Shown here piece after piece: positions 9,409 through 18,519 of a stretch of DNA of 50,308 bases; position 1 is the stretch's first letter, and each line of letters begins with the position of its first letter. The notes under the pieces were generated by a model. The model saw nothing but the letters and a program-made list of their open reading frames with translations. It was not told the origin of the DNA and did not search any database. Position numbers and translations under genes: made by a program. Origin of the DNA: JANRJY01 sp033763735 (GTDB lineage Bacteria > Bacteroidota > Bacteroidia > Cytophagales > UBA9547); NCBI GenBank assembly GCA_033763735.1, contig JANRJY010000040.1, forward strand, positions 1 through 50,308, read 5' to 3'.

Positions 9409-9927
9409 ATGGGTTTTCCATTTACTTTTACAACTGAAATTCAGAAAATAAATTCTGCTCTTTGGAATTACGTTATCTTCGTACCGGAGAATGTATCTCA
9501 GTTTTGTGTAGAAACATCAATTAAACGATTAGTATGTACGCTTAACGATGAGATAAGTTTTCAATGTGCATTAACACCCTATGGAAATAATATTTGGTAC
9601 ATTCACTTAAGTGCTAAAATCAGAAAGCAACTCAGCCTAAAGGAAGGTAGCAAAGTATCTGTTAATTTAGTAAAAGATACAAGTGAATATGGACTGCCTA
9701 TGCCTGAAGAATTTAGAGAAGTATTATATTCAGATGAAGAAGGTAATCAATATTTTCATGCACTTACACCCGGCAAGCAACGAAGCCTACTATATATTGC
9801 TGCAAATGTAAAGAGTATAGATTTAAGGATTAAAAGGGCTATAGTAATAATTGAACACTTGAAAATGATGAATGGGAAAATAGATTTCAAAAAATTGAAT
9901 CAAATGATGAAGTCAAAGAATAATTGA
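9409..9927 (+). CDS. DUF1905 / YdeI-OmdA-like protein
   Basis: A 172-residue protein with two parts. Residues 1 to about 90 (FTFTTEIQKINSALWNYVIFVP through KEGSKVSVNLV) match the DUF1905 beta-barrel-like domain. Residues from about 105 (YFHALTPGKQRSLLYIAANVKS) match the helical C-terminal domain of the YdeI/OmdA family, which has been linked to bacteriocin resistance in other bacteria. It starts 17 bases after the IscA-like gene and may share its transcript. The biochemical role of the family is not established. Confidence 0.75.
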   Translation: MGFPFTFTTEIQKINSALWNYVIFVPENVSQFCVETSIKRLVCTLNDEISFQCALTPYGNNIWYIHLSAKIRKQLSLKEGSKVSVNLVKDTSEYGLPMPEEFREVLYSDEEGNQYFHALTPGKQRSLLYIAANVKSIDLRIKRAIVIIEHLKMMNGKIDFKKLNQMMKSKNN

Positions 9928-10012
9928 AATACAATCAAAATTTTAATAATTGAAAATAGCAATGTTCATTAAGTTAGAGTATTCCAAATAGTGAAGTTAA
10001 ACTCAACCATTT

Positions 10013-11431
10013 TTACTCTTTCGGCTTCAATTGATGATTTTCGGCAATTTTAAGTAAGTAGTTATAAGCCTCTTGGTATTCATTTTTGATAATTCCTTCC
10101 AGTATGGCTTCTCTTAATTCCGTTTTCAAATCCCCAACTATTCTTGATGGTTGTAAGTCAAAAATTTTCATGATTTCAATACCATCAATTACCGGTTGAA
10201 AATTGCGCAATTGGTCCTTTTCTTCAACTTCAACCAATTTGCGCTCTACTTTCTCAAAATTAGCCAGGTACTTATTAACTTTTTCATGGTTTTTGGATGT
10301 GACATCGCATCGACACAATATCATTAAGTCATCAATGTCATCACCTGCATCAAACAACAATCGCCTTATGGCCGAGTCGCTGACTTCATCCTTAACCAGT
10401 GCTATGGGTCTCAAATGCAAACGAACCAGGTTTTGTACATACCGCATGGATTCATTTAAAGGCAGCTTTAACCTTCTGAAAATTTGAGGTGTCATTCTCG
10501 CACCTTTGTCTTCATGTCCGTGAAACGTCCATCCATGCCCATTTTCATACTTTTTGGTAGCAGGTTTTGCTATATCATGCAGAATAGCTGCCCAACGCAA
10601 CCATAAGTTGTCGGACATTTCGGCAACATTGTCCAATACTTGTAGGGTATGAAAGAAATTATCTTTATGCCCTTTACCTTCCTTAATTTCCACACCTTGC
10701 AAAGCGACCAACTCAGGAAATATCAATTGAAGTATGCCACTGAAATACAGTAACTTAAATCCATATGATGGTTTTGGAGAAAGTATTATTTTATTTAATT
10801 CGGTAGTGATTCTTTCTTGTGAAATTATGCTGATTCGTTCTTTGTTTTTGGATATTGCATCAAATGTGTCAGGGTCAATATCGAATGAAAGCTGAGAAGC
10901 AAACCGACAAGCTCGAAGCATACGCAAGGGATCATCCGAAAATGTTATATCAGGATCCAATGGCGTTTTGATCAACTTTTTCTTCAAATGTTCAATGCCG
11001 TCAAATGGGTCAACCAATTCGCCAAAATTGGCTTTGTTCAAACTAATCGCTAATGCATTTATTGTAAAATCTCTTCTGTTTTGGTCATCGGAAAGGGTGC
11101 CTGGCTGAACGGTAGGGTTTCTTGACTCTTGAACGTATGACTCTTTGCGTGCGCCTACAAATTCGACTTCGATGTCCTCATACCGAACCATAGCAGTACC
11201 AAAGTTCTTGAATATGGATATCTGTCCTTTGCTTCCGGACTTTTGATGAAATGCATTGGCCAATTGTATACCGTCTCCAACAACCACCACATCAATGTCC
11301 TTGCACGATCTGTTTAAAATCAGGTCACGAACGTAACCCCCGACAACATATGAAGGTTCGTTTACTTCCTTAACGCATTCCGATAATATCGAAAAAACAA
11401 CTTGGGATTTGAGATGTTCAGAGAAATTCAA
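10013..11431 (-). CDS. cca: CCA-adding tRNA nucleotidyltransferase with HD domain
   Basis: A 472-residue class II nucleotidyltransferase that would build or repair the 3' CCA end of tRNAs. The N-terminal catalytic domain shows GGYVRDLIL, the metal-binding DIDVVV pair near residue 45, RRDFTINALA and DPLRMLRACRFA, the usual hallmarks of bacterial CCA or poly(A) polymerases. A C-terminal HD phosphohydrolase domain with WAAILHDIAKP is present, as in the longer bacterial enzymes. Poly(A) polymerase is the alternative, but a single such protein in Bacteroidota is normally the CCA enzyme. Confidence 0.88.
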   Translation of the reverse strand: MNFSEHLKSQVVFSILSECVKEVNEPSYVVGGYVRDLILNRSCKDIDVVVVGDGIQLANAFHQKSGSKGQISIFKNFGTAMVRYEDIEVEFVGARKESYVQESRNPTVQPGTLSDDQNRRDFTINALAISLNKANFGELVDPFDGIEHLKKKLIKTPLDPDITFSDDPLRMLRACRFASQLSFDIDPDTFDAISKNKERISIISQERITTELNKIILSPKPSYGFKLLYFSGILQLIFPELVALQGVEIKEGKGHKDNFFHTLQVLDNVAEMSDNLWLRWAAILHDIAKPATKKYENGHGWTFHGHEDKGARMTPQIFRRLKLPLNESMRYVQNLVRLHLRPIALVKDEVSDSAIRRLLFDAGDDIDDLMILCRCDVTSKNHEKVNKYLANFEKVERKLVEVEEKDQLRNFQPVIDGIEIMKIFDLQPSRIVGDLKTELREAILEGIIKNEYQEAYNYLLKIAENHQLKPKE

Positions 11432-11475
11432 GCCTCAAATTTGATGAAATTGCACATTATTTATCTCAAAAAATA

Positions 11476-11943
11476 TTATTCCATGCAATGAATCCTAATG
11501 GTCATTACATTTTTTGTTAATGATTCGATTTTAAATGAATAAGGCTTTTTTTCCTCTTTCGTCATTGGAATCAAACCTACTTCAAGCTTTTCAAAATTGA
11601 TATCTACTATTTTGTATTTGGAATCAAAAACCCAAACGCCCTGATGCTTAATTGGTTTGTCATCTGGTCCAATCTCAATTTTAACAAATTTTCCATCTTC
11701 AAAAAACTGCATCCCTTCCTTACCTCTCAGTGGGATGGTGTCAATTGCTTCAGCAAGATAAACCATACTGTCTTTCTTGGTTTCCAACTCCGGATGGCGA
11801 TACCATGTAGTAATAAGCGTTTTGGGCGTTTTTGAATTCAACTGAATTTCAATACCTGATGAAGAAATATCCGTTACCCTAACCCTATTGGAGCAAGCAT
11901 ATAATAGCGCGACTATTAAAAATATGGATAGTCTGATTATCAT
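11476..11943 (-). CDS. Predicted lipoprotein of unknown function
   Basis: A 155-residue protein with a short signal sequence (MIIRLSIFLIVALLYAC) and lipobox cysteine at position 17, so it is probably anchored in a membrane facing the periplasm. The rest is a soluble beta-rich domain without motifs I recognise. It lies between cca on the same strand and the divergent PolX-like gene, starting 43 bases from it. Confidence 0.7.
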   Translation of the reverse strand: MIIRLSIFLIVALLYACSNRVRVTDISSSGIEIQLNSKTPKTLITTWYRHPELETKKDSMVYLAEAIDTIPLRGKEGMQFFEDGKFVKIEIGPDDKPIKHQGVWVFDSKYKIVDINFEKLEVGLIPMTKEEKKPYSFKIESLTKNVMTIRIHCME

Positions 11944-11986
11944 GGCCTTTAATTCTTTTTATTTGTAAAAATATTACACTGCTCTA

Positions 11987-13690
11987 ATGCGCAACAAAGA
12001 TATAGCAAAATTACTAAAATTAGCCGGTTCTTTATTAGAACTACACGATGAAAATGAATTTAAAGTTCGATCATTTTATGCTTCCTCATTTAATATTGAT
12101 CGGTTAAAGCAACCACTCATTGGATTGACAGAGTCGGAATTGGCTCAAATTCAAGGAATTGGAAAGGGTATTGCCGGAAAAATATTTGAAATAACCACCA
12201 AAAACACCTTTAAAGAATTACAAGATTTATTGGAAAAAACACCCAAAGGTGTAGTTGCAATGCTAAAAGTCAAAGGTATTGGGCCCAAAAAAGTAAAATC
12301 ACTTTGGAAAGACCTGCATATTGAGTCAACTGAAGCATTGCTTCAAGCTTGTTACCAAAACAAAGTTGCTTCACTTAAAGGTTTTGGAGAAAAAATTCAG
12401 GAAGAAATTATCGACTATTTGGAACTTGTCGAAAGTTCGAAAGGCAAATTTCACTTTGCTGATGTATTTGAAATAGCTTTGGAACTCGAGGAAAAACTCA
12501 AGGATATACTTCCCAGTCAAATTGTAAGACTTTCCGGAGACATTCCTCGCAAAATGGAAATAGTAGAAAACATGCAATTCCTGGTTTCTTCCAATGATCA
12601 TTTGCAAACATTTGAAAAAATTAAAAAAGTAGATCAATTATCTCAAAACGAGAAAAAATCATCTCCCTTCATCTGGAATGGCGTGATTAGAGACACCGAC
12701 ATTCACGTTCAAATAAAACTGTATTTGCCTGAGCAATATGAAAGTCAGTGGTATATCCATAGCTCCTCTGAAAAGCATTTATCTGAATGGGCATTTGATA
12801 AGATCAGCTTATTTAACTTTCTGAAAAACAACACATTTAATTCTGAAAAAGAAATTTTTGAGAAATTAAATTGGCAACCAATACCCGTAGAAATGCGCGA
12901 AGGACTTGGCGAAGTAACTCTAGCCAAAAATCAACAAATTCCAATATTAGTGAATGACCAGGATTTGAAAGGAATTCTGCACAATCATACTGATTATAGT
13001 GATGGGACCAACACTTTAACAGAAATGGCCGTTGCCTGTAAGGAAATGGGATATGAATATGTAGGTATTTCGGACCATTCACAATCAGCTACTTATGCTA
13101 GTGGACTTACAGAAGATAAAATATTCCAGCAACACAAAGAAATAGATGAACTTAATGCCAAACTTGCACCTTTCAAAATATTCAAAGGCATCGAGTCCGA
13201 TATATTGAATGATGGCTCGCTTGATTATCCGGACGATATATTAAAAACATTTGATTTTATAGTGGCCTCTATTCACTCTAATTTGAAAATGGATATTCAT
13301 AAAGCAACCACGAGGTTGATAAAAGCCATTGAAAATCCATATACCACCATGTTGGGACATCCCACAGGGCGTTTATTGCTCAATAGAAAAGCCTATCCTA
13401 TTGACCACAAAAAAGTAATTGATGCATGTGCTGCCAATGGCGTAATTATTGAAATCAATGCTGACCCTTGGCGATTGGACTTGGATTGGCATTGGGTGCC
13501 TTATGCAATGAATAAAGGTGTAATGTTAAGCATTAACCCCGATGCTCATGAAATAGAAGGATATTTGAACATGCAATTTGGTGTTTGTGTGGGCCGAAAA
13601 GGAGGTCTTACTAAAGTGTTTGTTTTCAATGCATTAGGCAGAGATGAGGTTGCCAAATATCTAAACAATCGCATCAAATCTCGAACTTAA
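11987..13690 (+). CDS. PolX-like protein: HhH and degenerate polymerase domain fused to intact PHP phosphoesterase
   Basis: A 567-residue member of the bacterial PolX architecture. Residues 1 to about 165 carry the N-terminal 8-kDa-like domain and helix-hairpin-helix segments (QGIGKGIAGKI, KVKGIGPKKVKSL). Residues 170-320 align with the family X palm, but its catalytic residues are gone: where the family has GS...DxD this protein has SGDIPRKMEIVENMQ, with Asn195 and Gln197 in place of the aspartates, and the third aspartate position is Gln242. From residue 330 the PHP domain is complete (HNHTDYSDG, GISDHS, GIESDIL, ASIHSN, GHPTGR, NPDAH). I infer a metal-dependent nuclease or phosphoesterase with no polymerase activity. 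Its stop overlaps the convergent aldehyde dehydrogenase by 17 bases. Confidence 0.88.
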   Translation: MRNKDIAKLLKLAGSLLELHDENEFKVRSFYASSFNIDRLKQPLIGLTESELAQIQGIGKGIAGKIFEITTKNTFKELQDLLEKTPKGVVAMLKVKGIGPKKVKSLWKDLHIESTEALLQACYQNKVASLKGFGEKIQEEIIDYLELVESSKGKFHFADVFEIALELEEKLKDILPSQIVRLSGDIPRKMEIVENMQFLVSSNDHLQTFEKIKKVDQLSQNEKKSSPFIWNGVIRDTDIHVQIKLYLPEQYESQWYIHSSSEKHLSEWAFDKISLFNFLKNNTFNSEKEIFEKLNWQPIPVEMREGLGEVTLAKNQQIPILVNDQDLKGILHNHTDYSDGTNTLTEMAVACKEMGYEYVGISDHSQSATYASGLTEDKIFQQHKEIDELNAKLAPFKIFKGIESDILNDGSLDYPDDILKTFDFIVASIHSNLKMDIHKATTRLIKAIENPYTTMLGHPTGRLLLNRKAYPIDHKKVIDACAANGVIIEINADPWRLDLDWHWVPYAMNKGVMLSINPDAHEIEGYLNMQFGVCVGRKGGLTKVFVFNALGRDEVAKYLNNRIKSRT

Positions 13691-15233
13691 TTCCTTGAGC
13701 CAAAGGCAAATCCTTTCCCCAATTAATGGTATTGGTCTGTCGACGCATGTACGCTTTCCAGGCATCAGAACCGGATTCTCTACCGCCTCCTGTTTCCTTT
13801 TCACCACCAAACGCACCACCAATTTCGGCTCCTGAAGTTCCAACATTGACATTGGCAATTCCACAATCACTTCCTGCAGCAGACAGAAATAGTTCGGAAT
13901 TGTAAAAATTATTTGTAAAAACAGAAGAAGACAAACCTTGTGCTACACTATTATTGATTTCAATTGCCTCCTCAATTGTGTCAAATTTGAGCACATATAA
14001 TATAGGCACAAAATGCTCATCCTGAAGTATTTGCATTTCTTTTGTTGCTTCAATCAGGGTCGGCAACACAAAATTTCCTTTTATATCTATTTTACTACCT
14101 CCAACTATAACTTTGGCACCGGAGTTTTTCGCATTTTGTATACATTTCTCAAAAAGTTCGACAGCATATTGGTCAATTAACGGACCCATTAATGTATTTG
14201 AGCTTGACGGATCCCCAATTCTGATTTGCTTATAGGCTTCGACAAGTTTATTTACAAATGATTGATACAAATTCTTGTGGACCAGAAGCCTTCTGGTGGT
14301 CGTGCATCTTTGTCCCGAAGTACCAATAGCACCAAATAATACAGTCGGTAATGCCAGATTCAAATCTGCACTTTCATCAATGATTAAAGCATTATTTCCA
14401 CCCAATTCCAATAAAGATTTTCCAAAACGCTTGCTTACTTGCTCACCTACATATCTGCCGACTTTCGATGATCCGGTAAAAGAAACCAGATTGATTTTAT
14501 TGTCATGAATCAATTGTTCACCAATCGACTCATTCTTTCCAATAATCAAATTAAACACCCCTGTGATATTATTTCGCTTGCTCACCATATCGCATATATG
14601 TTGAATAGCAATTGCAGTTAATGGTGTTTTTGGAGAGGGTTTCCAAACATTAGTATTACCACAAACAGCAGCAATCAAGGCGTTCCAGCTCCATACAGCA
14701 GCCGGAAAATTAAAAGCAGTAATGGTGCCTACAACACCTAGTGGATGCCACTGTTCATACATTCTATGGTTGGGCCTTTCTGAATGCATTGTGAGTCCAT
14801 ACAATTGTCTGGAAAGCCCACATGCAAAATCCGCCAAATCGATCATTTCTTGTACTTCGCCCAATGATTCGTTTATGGTTTTGCCACATTCGATGGTGAT
14901 TAATTGTGCAATTTCATTTTTGTATAATCGAAGTTCAACACCAATTTGCCTGACTATCTCACCACGTTTGGGTGCAGGCGTGGTTCTCCAATTCAAAAAT
15001 GCAGTTGTTGCCGCACCTATTACTGATTGGTAGGTTGGAATATCGGCATTAATAACGGAGGCAATCTTTTCGTTATTAGTAGGATTAATTGAATCAAGTA
15101 TGTCCTTCCCATCATTCGTCAACGAACCTAAACCTCCAATATAAGCGCCTGAGTTTATATCCTTAATCTGTAATTTTTGTAATATTTCTTTGACCATGTT
15201 TATATGTATTCTAATTTCCTCAATGTCCGTCAT
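13674..15233 (-). CDS. ALDH7-type aldehyde dehydrogenase, probable aminoadipate-semialdehyde dehydrogenase
   Basis: A 519-residue NAD-dependent aldehyde dehydrogenase. The pattern GVVGTITAFNFPAAVWSWN, WKPSPKTPLTA, FTGSSKVGR, the catalytic glutamate in LLELGGNNA and the catalytic cysteine in GTSGQRCTTTRRL follow the antiquitin/ALDH7 branch, whose usual substrate is 2-aminoadipate 6-semialdehyde. The gene directly follows the saccharopine dehydrogenase-like gene and overlaps its end by 14 bases if the first ATG is used. A start at Met13 (15197) would remove the overlap. The pairing supports lysine degradation by the saccharopine route. The 3' end overlaps the convergent PolX-like gene by 17 bases. 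Confidence 0.87.
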   Translation of the reverse strand: MTDIEEIRIHINMVKEILQKLQIKDINSGAYIGGLGSLTNDGKDILDSINPTNNEKIASVINADIPTYQSVIGAATTAFLNWRTTPAPKRGEIVRQIGVELRLYKNEIAQLITIECGKTINESLGEVQEMIDLADFACGLSRQLYGLTMHSERPNHRMYEQWHPLGVVGTITAFNFPAAVWSWNALIAAVCGNTNVWKPSPKTPLTAIAIQHICDMVSKRNNITGVFNLIIGKNESIGEQLIHDNKINLVSFTGSSKVGRYVGEQVSKRFGKSLLELGGNNALIIDESADLNLALPTVLFGAIGTSGQRCTTTRRLLVHKNLYQSFVNKLVEAYKQIRIGDPSSSNTLMGPLIDQYAVELFEKCIQNAKNSGAKVIVGGSKIDIKGNFVLPTLIEATKEMQILQDEHFVPILYVLKFDTIEEAIEINNSVAQGLSSSVFTNNFYNSELFLSAAGSDCGIANVNVGTSGAEIGGAFGGEKETGGGRESGSDAWKAYMRRQTNTINWGKDLPLAQGIKFEI

Positions 15234-16440
15234 TTACATACCCATTTAGGTATGAAAAGTTTTGTGTCAATTTGCCATTTTCAACAATGGTTGCGCTTTT
15301 AAGCATATCACTGGGTTTTTCAGAAATTAATTGAGGAATTATATTTTTAATAAGTTGATTTCCAAAGTCTTTTGAAGCATCTCTCGATAATTCACAAGGC
15401 AAATTATCAATTGCCATAACGGTAATATTGTTAGAATTTTTGAATGGGATATCCTCATCATCAGTCTTTGGATTGTAATCGTAATACGGATTATCAATTG
15501 AAGAAGTCTTGATTGTGCACGGAATTGACCCATTTACATCGCAAGTGATATCTCCGATTATTCTTATTTTGAATTCCGAATCTTTCATATCCTTTTTGGT
15601 AAATAACACAGGTGCATCAGGGTGCCAATATGCCCCTGCTATCAATATATCTGCCTTTTTCCCAAATTTCATAAAATCACTTTCAAACAACTCCGGATTG
15701 CTATAAAACAACTTTTTTGAGAACTTTTCAGATGGATTGCGCAATTTGTGATAATCTTCTGAATGAATTTGGACATATCTGGGAAAAGTTGCCTGATTGT
15801 TCAAAAATTCATGAACTGCCACTTTTTTGATTTTCATAAAATCCAGAATCTGAATGATTCCTTCTGCAACCCTACCGCCACCGGTTACAACTATCGAAAC
15901 GGGTGGAAGTTGTACTTTCAAAAGTTCCTTTTTTAAGTTGTCATATTCACCAATGATGTAAGCATGAGGCAATTCAAATTTTTTGTATTTCAATCCATAT
16001 GCCCTTATGGTATTATAAGCGCCAACAATTCCGGCAAAATATCCAAAAGCAACCACTCTATTGCCCTTTTGATCTTTCAGGCATTCATAATCAATCAAAG
16101 TAGCTTTTCTATCAATAAATGATTGTAATAATTTCTGATTGCCAATCTGCTTTTTGATTGTATGTGAAAAAATAAAATAAGTCTTACCCTCAATAATTTC
16201 AGCTGGGTGAACTTCTTTAATTCCCATAAGTACATCACAGTCGTCAATTTGCTCAACCACCTTGATTCCCAATGCTTTATACTCAGCATCCAGTATGGTT
16301 CTTATTTTACTTGATTGCACTTTGAATTTAATCTGGGAATATTTTTTTTCAATATCCTTGCATTGCAAAGGAGTAAAAGGCACTCTCTTGTCAGTTGGGA
16401 TTTTGGTTTCTCGCAATAAACCTATGTTGAACAAAAACAT
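15220..16440 (-). CDS. Saccharopine dehydrogenase, lysine-ketoglutarate-reductase type
   Basis: A 406-residue protein of the alanine dehydrogenase/PNT-like superfamily, resembling the lysine-ketoglutarate reductase half of eukaryotic AASS. It starts with GLLRETKIPTDKRVPFTP, has GYFAGIVGAYNTIRAYG and a nucleotide-binding glycine motif (VVTGGGRVAEG). It ends with IIGDITCDVNGSIPCT, SSIDNPYYDY and AIDNLPCELSRDAS, the block typical of this family. It should join lysine and 2-oxoglutarate to saccharopine, or act in reverse. A separate saccharopine-cleaving enzyme is not in the window. The next gene downstream is the ALDH7-type dehydrogenase, so the two form an operon-like pair. Confidence 0.83.
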   Translation of the reverse strand: MFLFNIGLLRETKIPTDKRVPFTPLQCKDIEKKYSQIKFKVQSSKIRTILDAEYKALGIKVVEQIDDCDVLMGIKEVHPAEIIEGKTYFIFSHTIKKQIGNQKLLQSFIDRKATLIDYECLKDQKGNRVVAFGYFAGIVGAYNTIRAYGLKYKKFELPHAYIIGEYDNLKKELLKVQLPPVSIVVTGGGRVAEGIIQILDFMKIKKVAVHEFLNNQATFPRYVQIHSEDYHKLRNPSEKFSKKLFYSNPELFESDFMKFGKKADILIAGAYWHPDAPVLFTKKDMKDSEFKIRIIGDITCDVNGSIPCTIKTSSIDNPYYDYNPKTDDEDIPFKNSNNITVMAIDNLPCELSRDASKDFGNQLIKNIIPQLISEKPSDMLKSATIVENGKLTQNFSYLNGYVNDGH

Positions 16441-16446
16441 AATCCT

Positions 16447-17823
16447 TTATTTGGATTGCTTATAAAGTTCTGAATAATTTTTATAAAAATAGGGTATAGT
16501 TTCTATCCCTTTAAAGAAATTAAACACACCAAAGTGTTCATTCGGAGAATGTACATTATCCGAATCCAATCCAAACCCCATCAATACTGATTTGATACCC
16601 AATTCTTTTTCGAACAAAGCCACAATAGGTATACTACCTCCCCCTCTGGTAGGGATTGGTTTTTTGCCGAAAGTAGTTTCCATTGCCATGCTTGCCGCTT
16701 TAAAAGCAATTGAATCAATGGGTGTTACAACCGGTTCGCCTCCATGATGAGGTGTAACCTTAACCTGTACACAAGAAGGTGCTATTCTTTTAAAATGATT
16801 GGTAAATAATTCAGTAATCTTTGCTGATGACTGATTAGGAACCAATCGCATAGAAATTTTTGCATACGCCTTGGAAGGCAATACCGTTTTGGCCCCCTCT
16901 CCAATATATCCGCCCCATATTCCGTTCACATCAAGTGTTGGCCTAATGGAAGTTCTTTCAGATGTAGTATATCCCTTTTCTCCAAGCACATCTTTTATTT
17001 CCAAATCTTTATTATAAAGTTCTTGGTTAAATGGTGCTTTTGCCAATTCATCACGCTCTGCTTTACTCAATTCAACGACATCGGAATAAAAACCCGGTAT
17101 GGTCACTCTTCGGTCGGAATCATGCATGGAAGCTATCATGTCACACAATATATTTATAGGATTAGCTACGGCTCCTCCATATACCCCCGAATGCAAATCG
17201 CGATTGGGTCCGGTAACTTCCACTTCCAAATAACTTAAACCTCTTAACCCGCAATCAATGGATGGTATTTCATTGGCAATTATTGAGGTGTCAGATATTA
17301 ATACAACGTCTGCCTTTAATAATTCTTTATTGTTACCGATAAAAATCGGAAGGTTGTCCGAACCGACTTCTTCTTCTCCCTCAATGAGAACTTTAACATT
17401 ACACGAAAGTTGATTTTGAGATATCAAAAATTCCAATGCTTTGATATGCATGAACACTTGTCCTTTATCGTCACAAGCGCCCCTGGCATATATTTTACCT
17501 TCCTTTATTATGGGTTCGAAAGGAGGATTGTCCCACAATTCCAATGGAACTGCCGGTTGAACATCATAATGGCCATAAACCAATACGGTAGGCAAGTCTT
17601 TGGAGATGTTTTTTTCAGCATATACCAAAGGATGACCTGAAGTAGGTATGCATCGAGCATTTTCCAATCCTGCTTCTGACAATTTAGATTTAACTGCTTC
17701 TGCACATTTTTTAACATCTGCAGCATATTCTTTATCTGCACTAATAGATGGAATTCGCAGCAAATCAAATAGTTCGTTTATAAATCTGGATTTGTGAAGG
17801 TCGATGTACTGGCTGATTTTCAT
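16447..17823 (-). CDS. M20-family dipeptidase
   Basis: A zinc-dependent M20 peptidase of the carnosinase/PepV-like group, about 458 residues from the preferred ATG at 17821-17823 (MKISQYIDLHKSRF). An upstream ATG at 17859 would add 12 residues and overlap the toxin gene, and is less likely. Metal-site and catalytic motifs are VYGHYDVQP, the adjacent acidic residue region, GEEEVGS near residue 155 and PNEHFGV near the C-terminus. The dimerisation lid contains DLHSGVYGG. It likely cleaves cytosolic dipeptides. Its stop lies just seven bases upstream of the saccharopine dehydrogenase start. Confidence 0.9.
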   Translation of the reverse strand: MKISQYIDLHKSRFINELFDLLRIPSISADKEYAADVKKCAEAVKSKLSEAGLENARCIPTSGHPLVYAEKNISKDLPTVLVYGHYDVQPAVPLELWDNPPFEPIIKEGKIYARGACDDKGQVFMHIKALEFLISQNQLSCNVKVLIEGEEEVGSDNLPIFIGNNKELLKADVVLISDTSIIANEIPSIDCGLRGLSYLEVEVTGPNRDLHSGVYGGAVANPINILCDMIASMHDSDRRVTIPGFYSDVVELSKAERDELAKAPFNQELYNKDLEIKDVLGEKGYTTSERTSIRPTLDVNGIWGGYIGEGAKTVLPSKAYAKISMRLVPNQSSAKITELFTNHFKRIAPSCVQVKVTPHHGGEPVVTPIDSIAFKAASMAMETTFGKKPIPTRGGGSIPIVALFEKELGIKSVLMGFGLDSDNVHSPNEHFGVFNFFKGIETIPYFYKNYSELYKQSK

Positions 17824-17842
17824 TTCAATTGAGTGTAAAATT

Positions 17843-18187
17843 CTATTTATATTTATCAATAATTCTCATCAAGTCAATGTCTTTAATTGAGTCAAAGTCA
17901 GATTTATCATAAATGGCAATTAGATTTACAATTTTAGTTGGACTATTATTTTCTATTTTTACTATAACATTGGTAATTACTCGTAATCCTCCACTTTTTC
18001 CTTTCCCTTTACTTTTTACTGATAGTCTTATTTTATAGCAATCTTTACCTAAAAATGTACCCAGTGTAGGATTTGCAATCAAAAGGTGTAAAAGTTCTTG
18101 TAATTCAGATTTAAGAGATTTGTACTTTTTTAAAAGTGATTTTGTATCTTTCTCAAAATCAGGCGTAACAATTATTTTAACATTCAT
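17843..18187 (-). CDS. RelE/ParE-superfamily toxin
   Basis: A 114-residue basic protein with the RelE/HigB-like fold signature: an N-terminal strand (VKIIVTPDFEKD), helices with SLKSELQELLHLLI, then YKIRLSVKSKGKGKSGGLRVI and a final strand VNLIAIYDKSDFDSI. Members cleave mRNA on ribosomes or poison gyrase; which applies cannot be told. The start overlaps the end of the small upstream antitoxin gene by 11 bases, a classic antitoxin-first arrangement. The pair sits in a run of core metabolic genes with no other mobile DNA. Confidence 0.8.
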   Translation of the reverse strand: MNVKIIVTPDFEKDTKSLLKKYKSLKSELQELLHLLIANPTLGTFLGKDCYKIRLSVKSKGKGKSGGLRVITNVIVKIENNSPTKIVNLIAIYDKSDFDSIKDIDLMRIIDKYK

Positions 18188-18395
18188 TCAAGAAATCCTT
18201 CAAACTTTTTTCTTTTATAGAACCCTGATCTATAAGTTTGGACTGTTTTAGTGAGTTTTTTATTTTTTTTTCAATTTGTACAATTTGTTTGAGTTTTTTG
18301 TATTCGTTGAATAATTTATCAAACTCATTAACGGGTATTTGAACAAATTGAGCCACTCCTTGAGGATCAGTGATATGTTGAATATGAATGTTCAT
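18177..18395 (-). CDS. Antitoxin partner of RelE/ParE-type toxin
   Basis: A 72-residue protein with the compact N-terminal pattern ITDPQGVAQFVQIPVNEFD that is common in small antitoxins paired with this toxin group, followed by a Lys-rich helical tail that would wrap the toxin. It precedes the toxin and overlaps it by 11 bases, so translation is probably coupled. No homology call is possible beyond this pattern and context. Confidence 0.7.
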   Translation of the reverse strand: MNIHIQHITDPQGVAQFVQIPVNEFDKLFNEYKKLKQIVQIEKKIKNSLKQSKLIDQGSIKEKSLKDFLNEC

Positions 18396-18519
18396 AAAGC
18401 AAATTTACAAATATCGGATTTGTTAAACAACTCATTCAATCTCAAATTACACTTGAGTGACAGAAATAATTTTTCTGGTTTATTATACATTGAATAAGTA
18501 TTCAATTCTCATTTTTTTT

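Noticed and set aside
18489..18506. Hairpin downstream of radA as a terminator
   Set aside because: The 7-bp stem is all but AT-only and no U tract follows on the radA strand.
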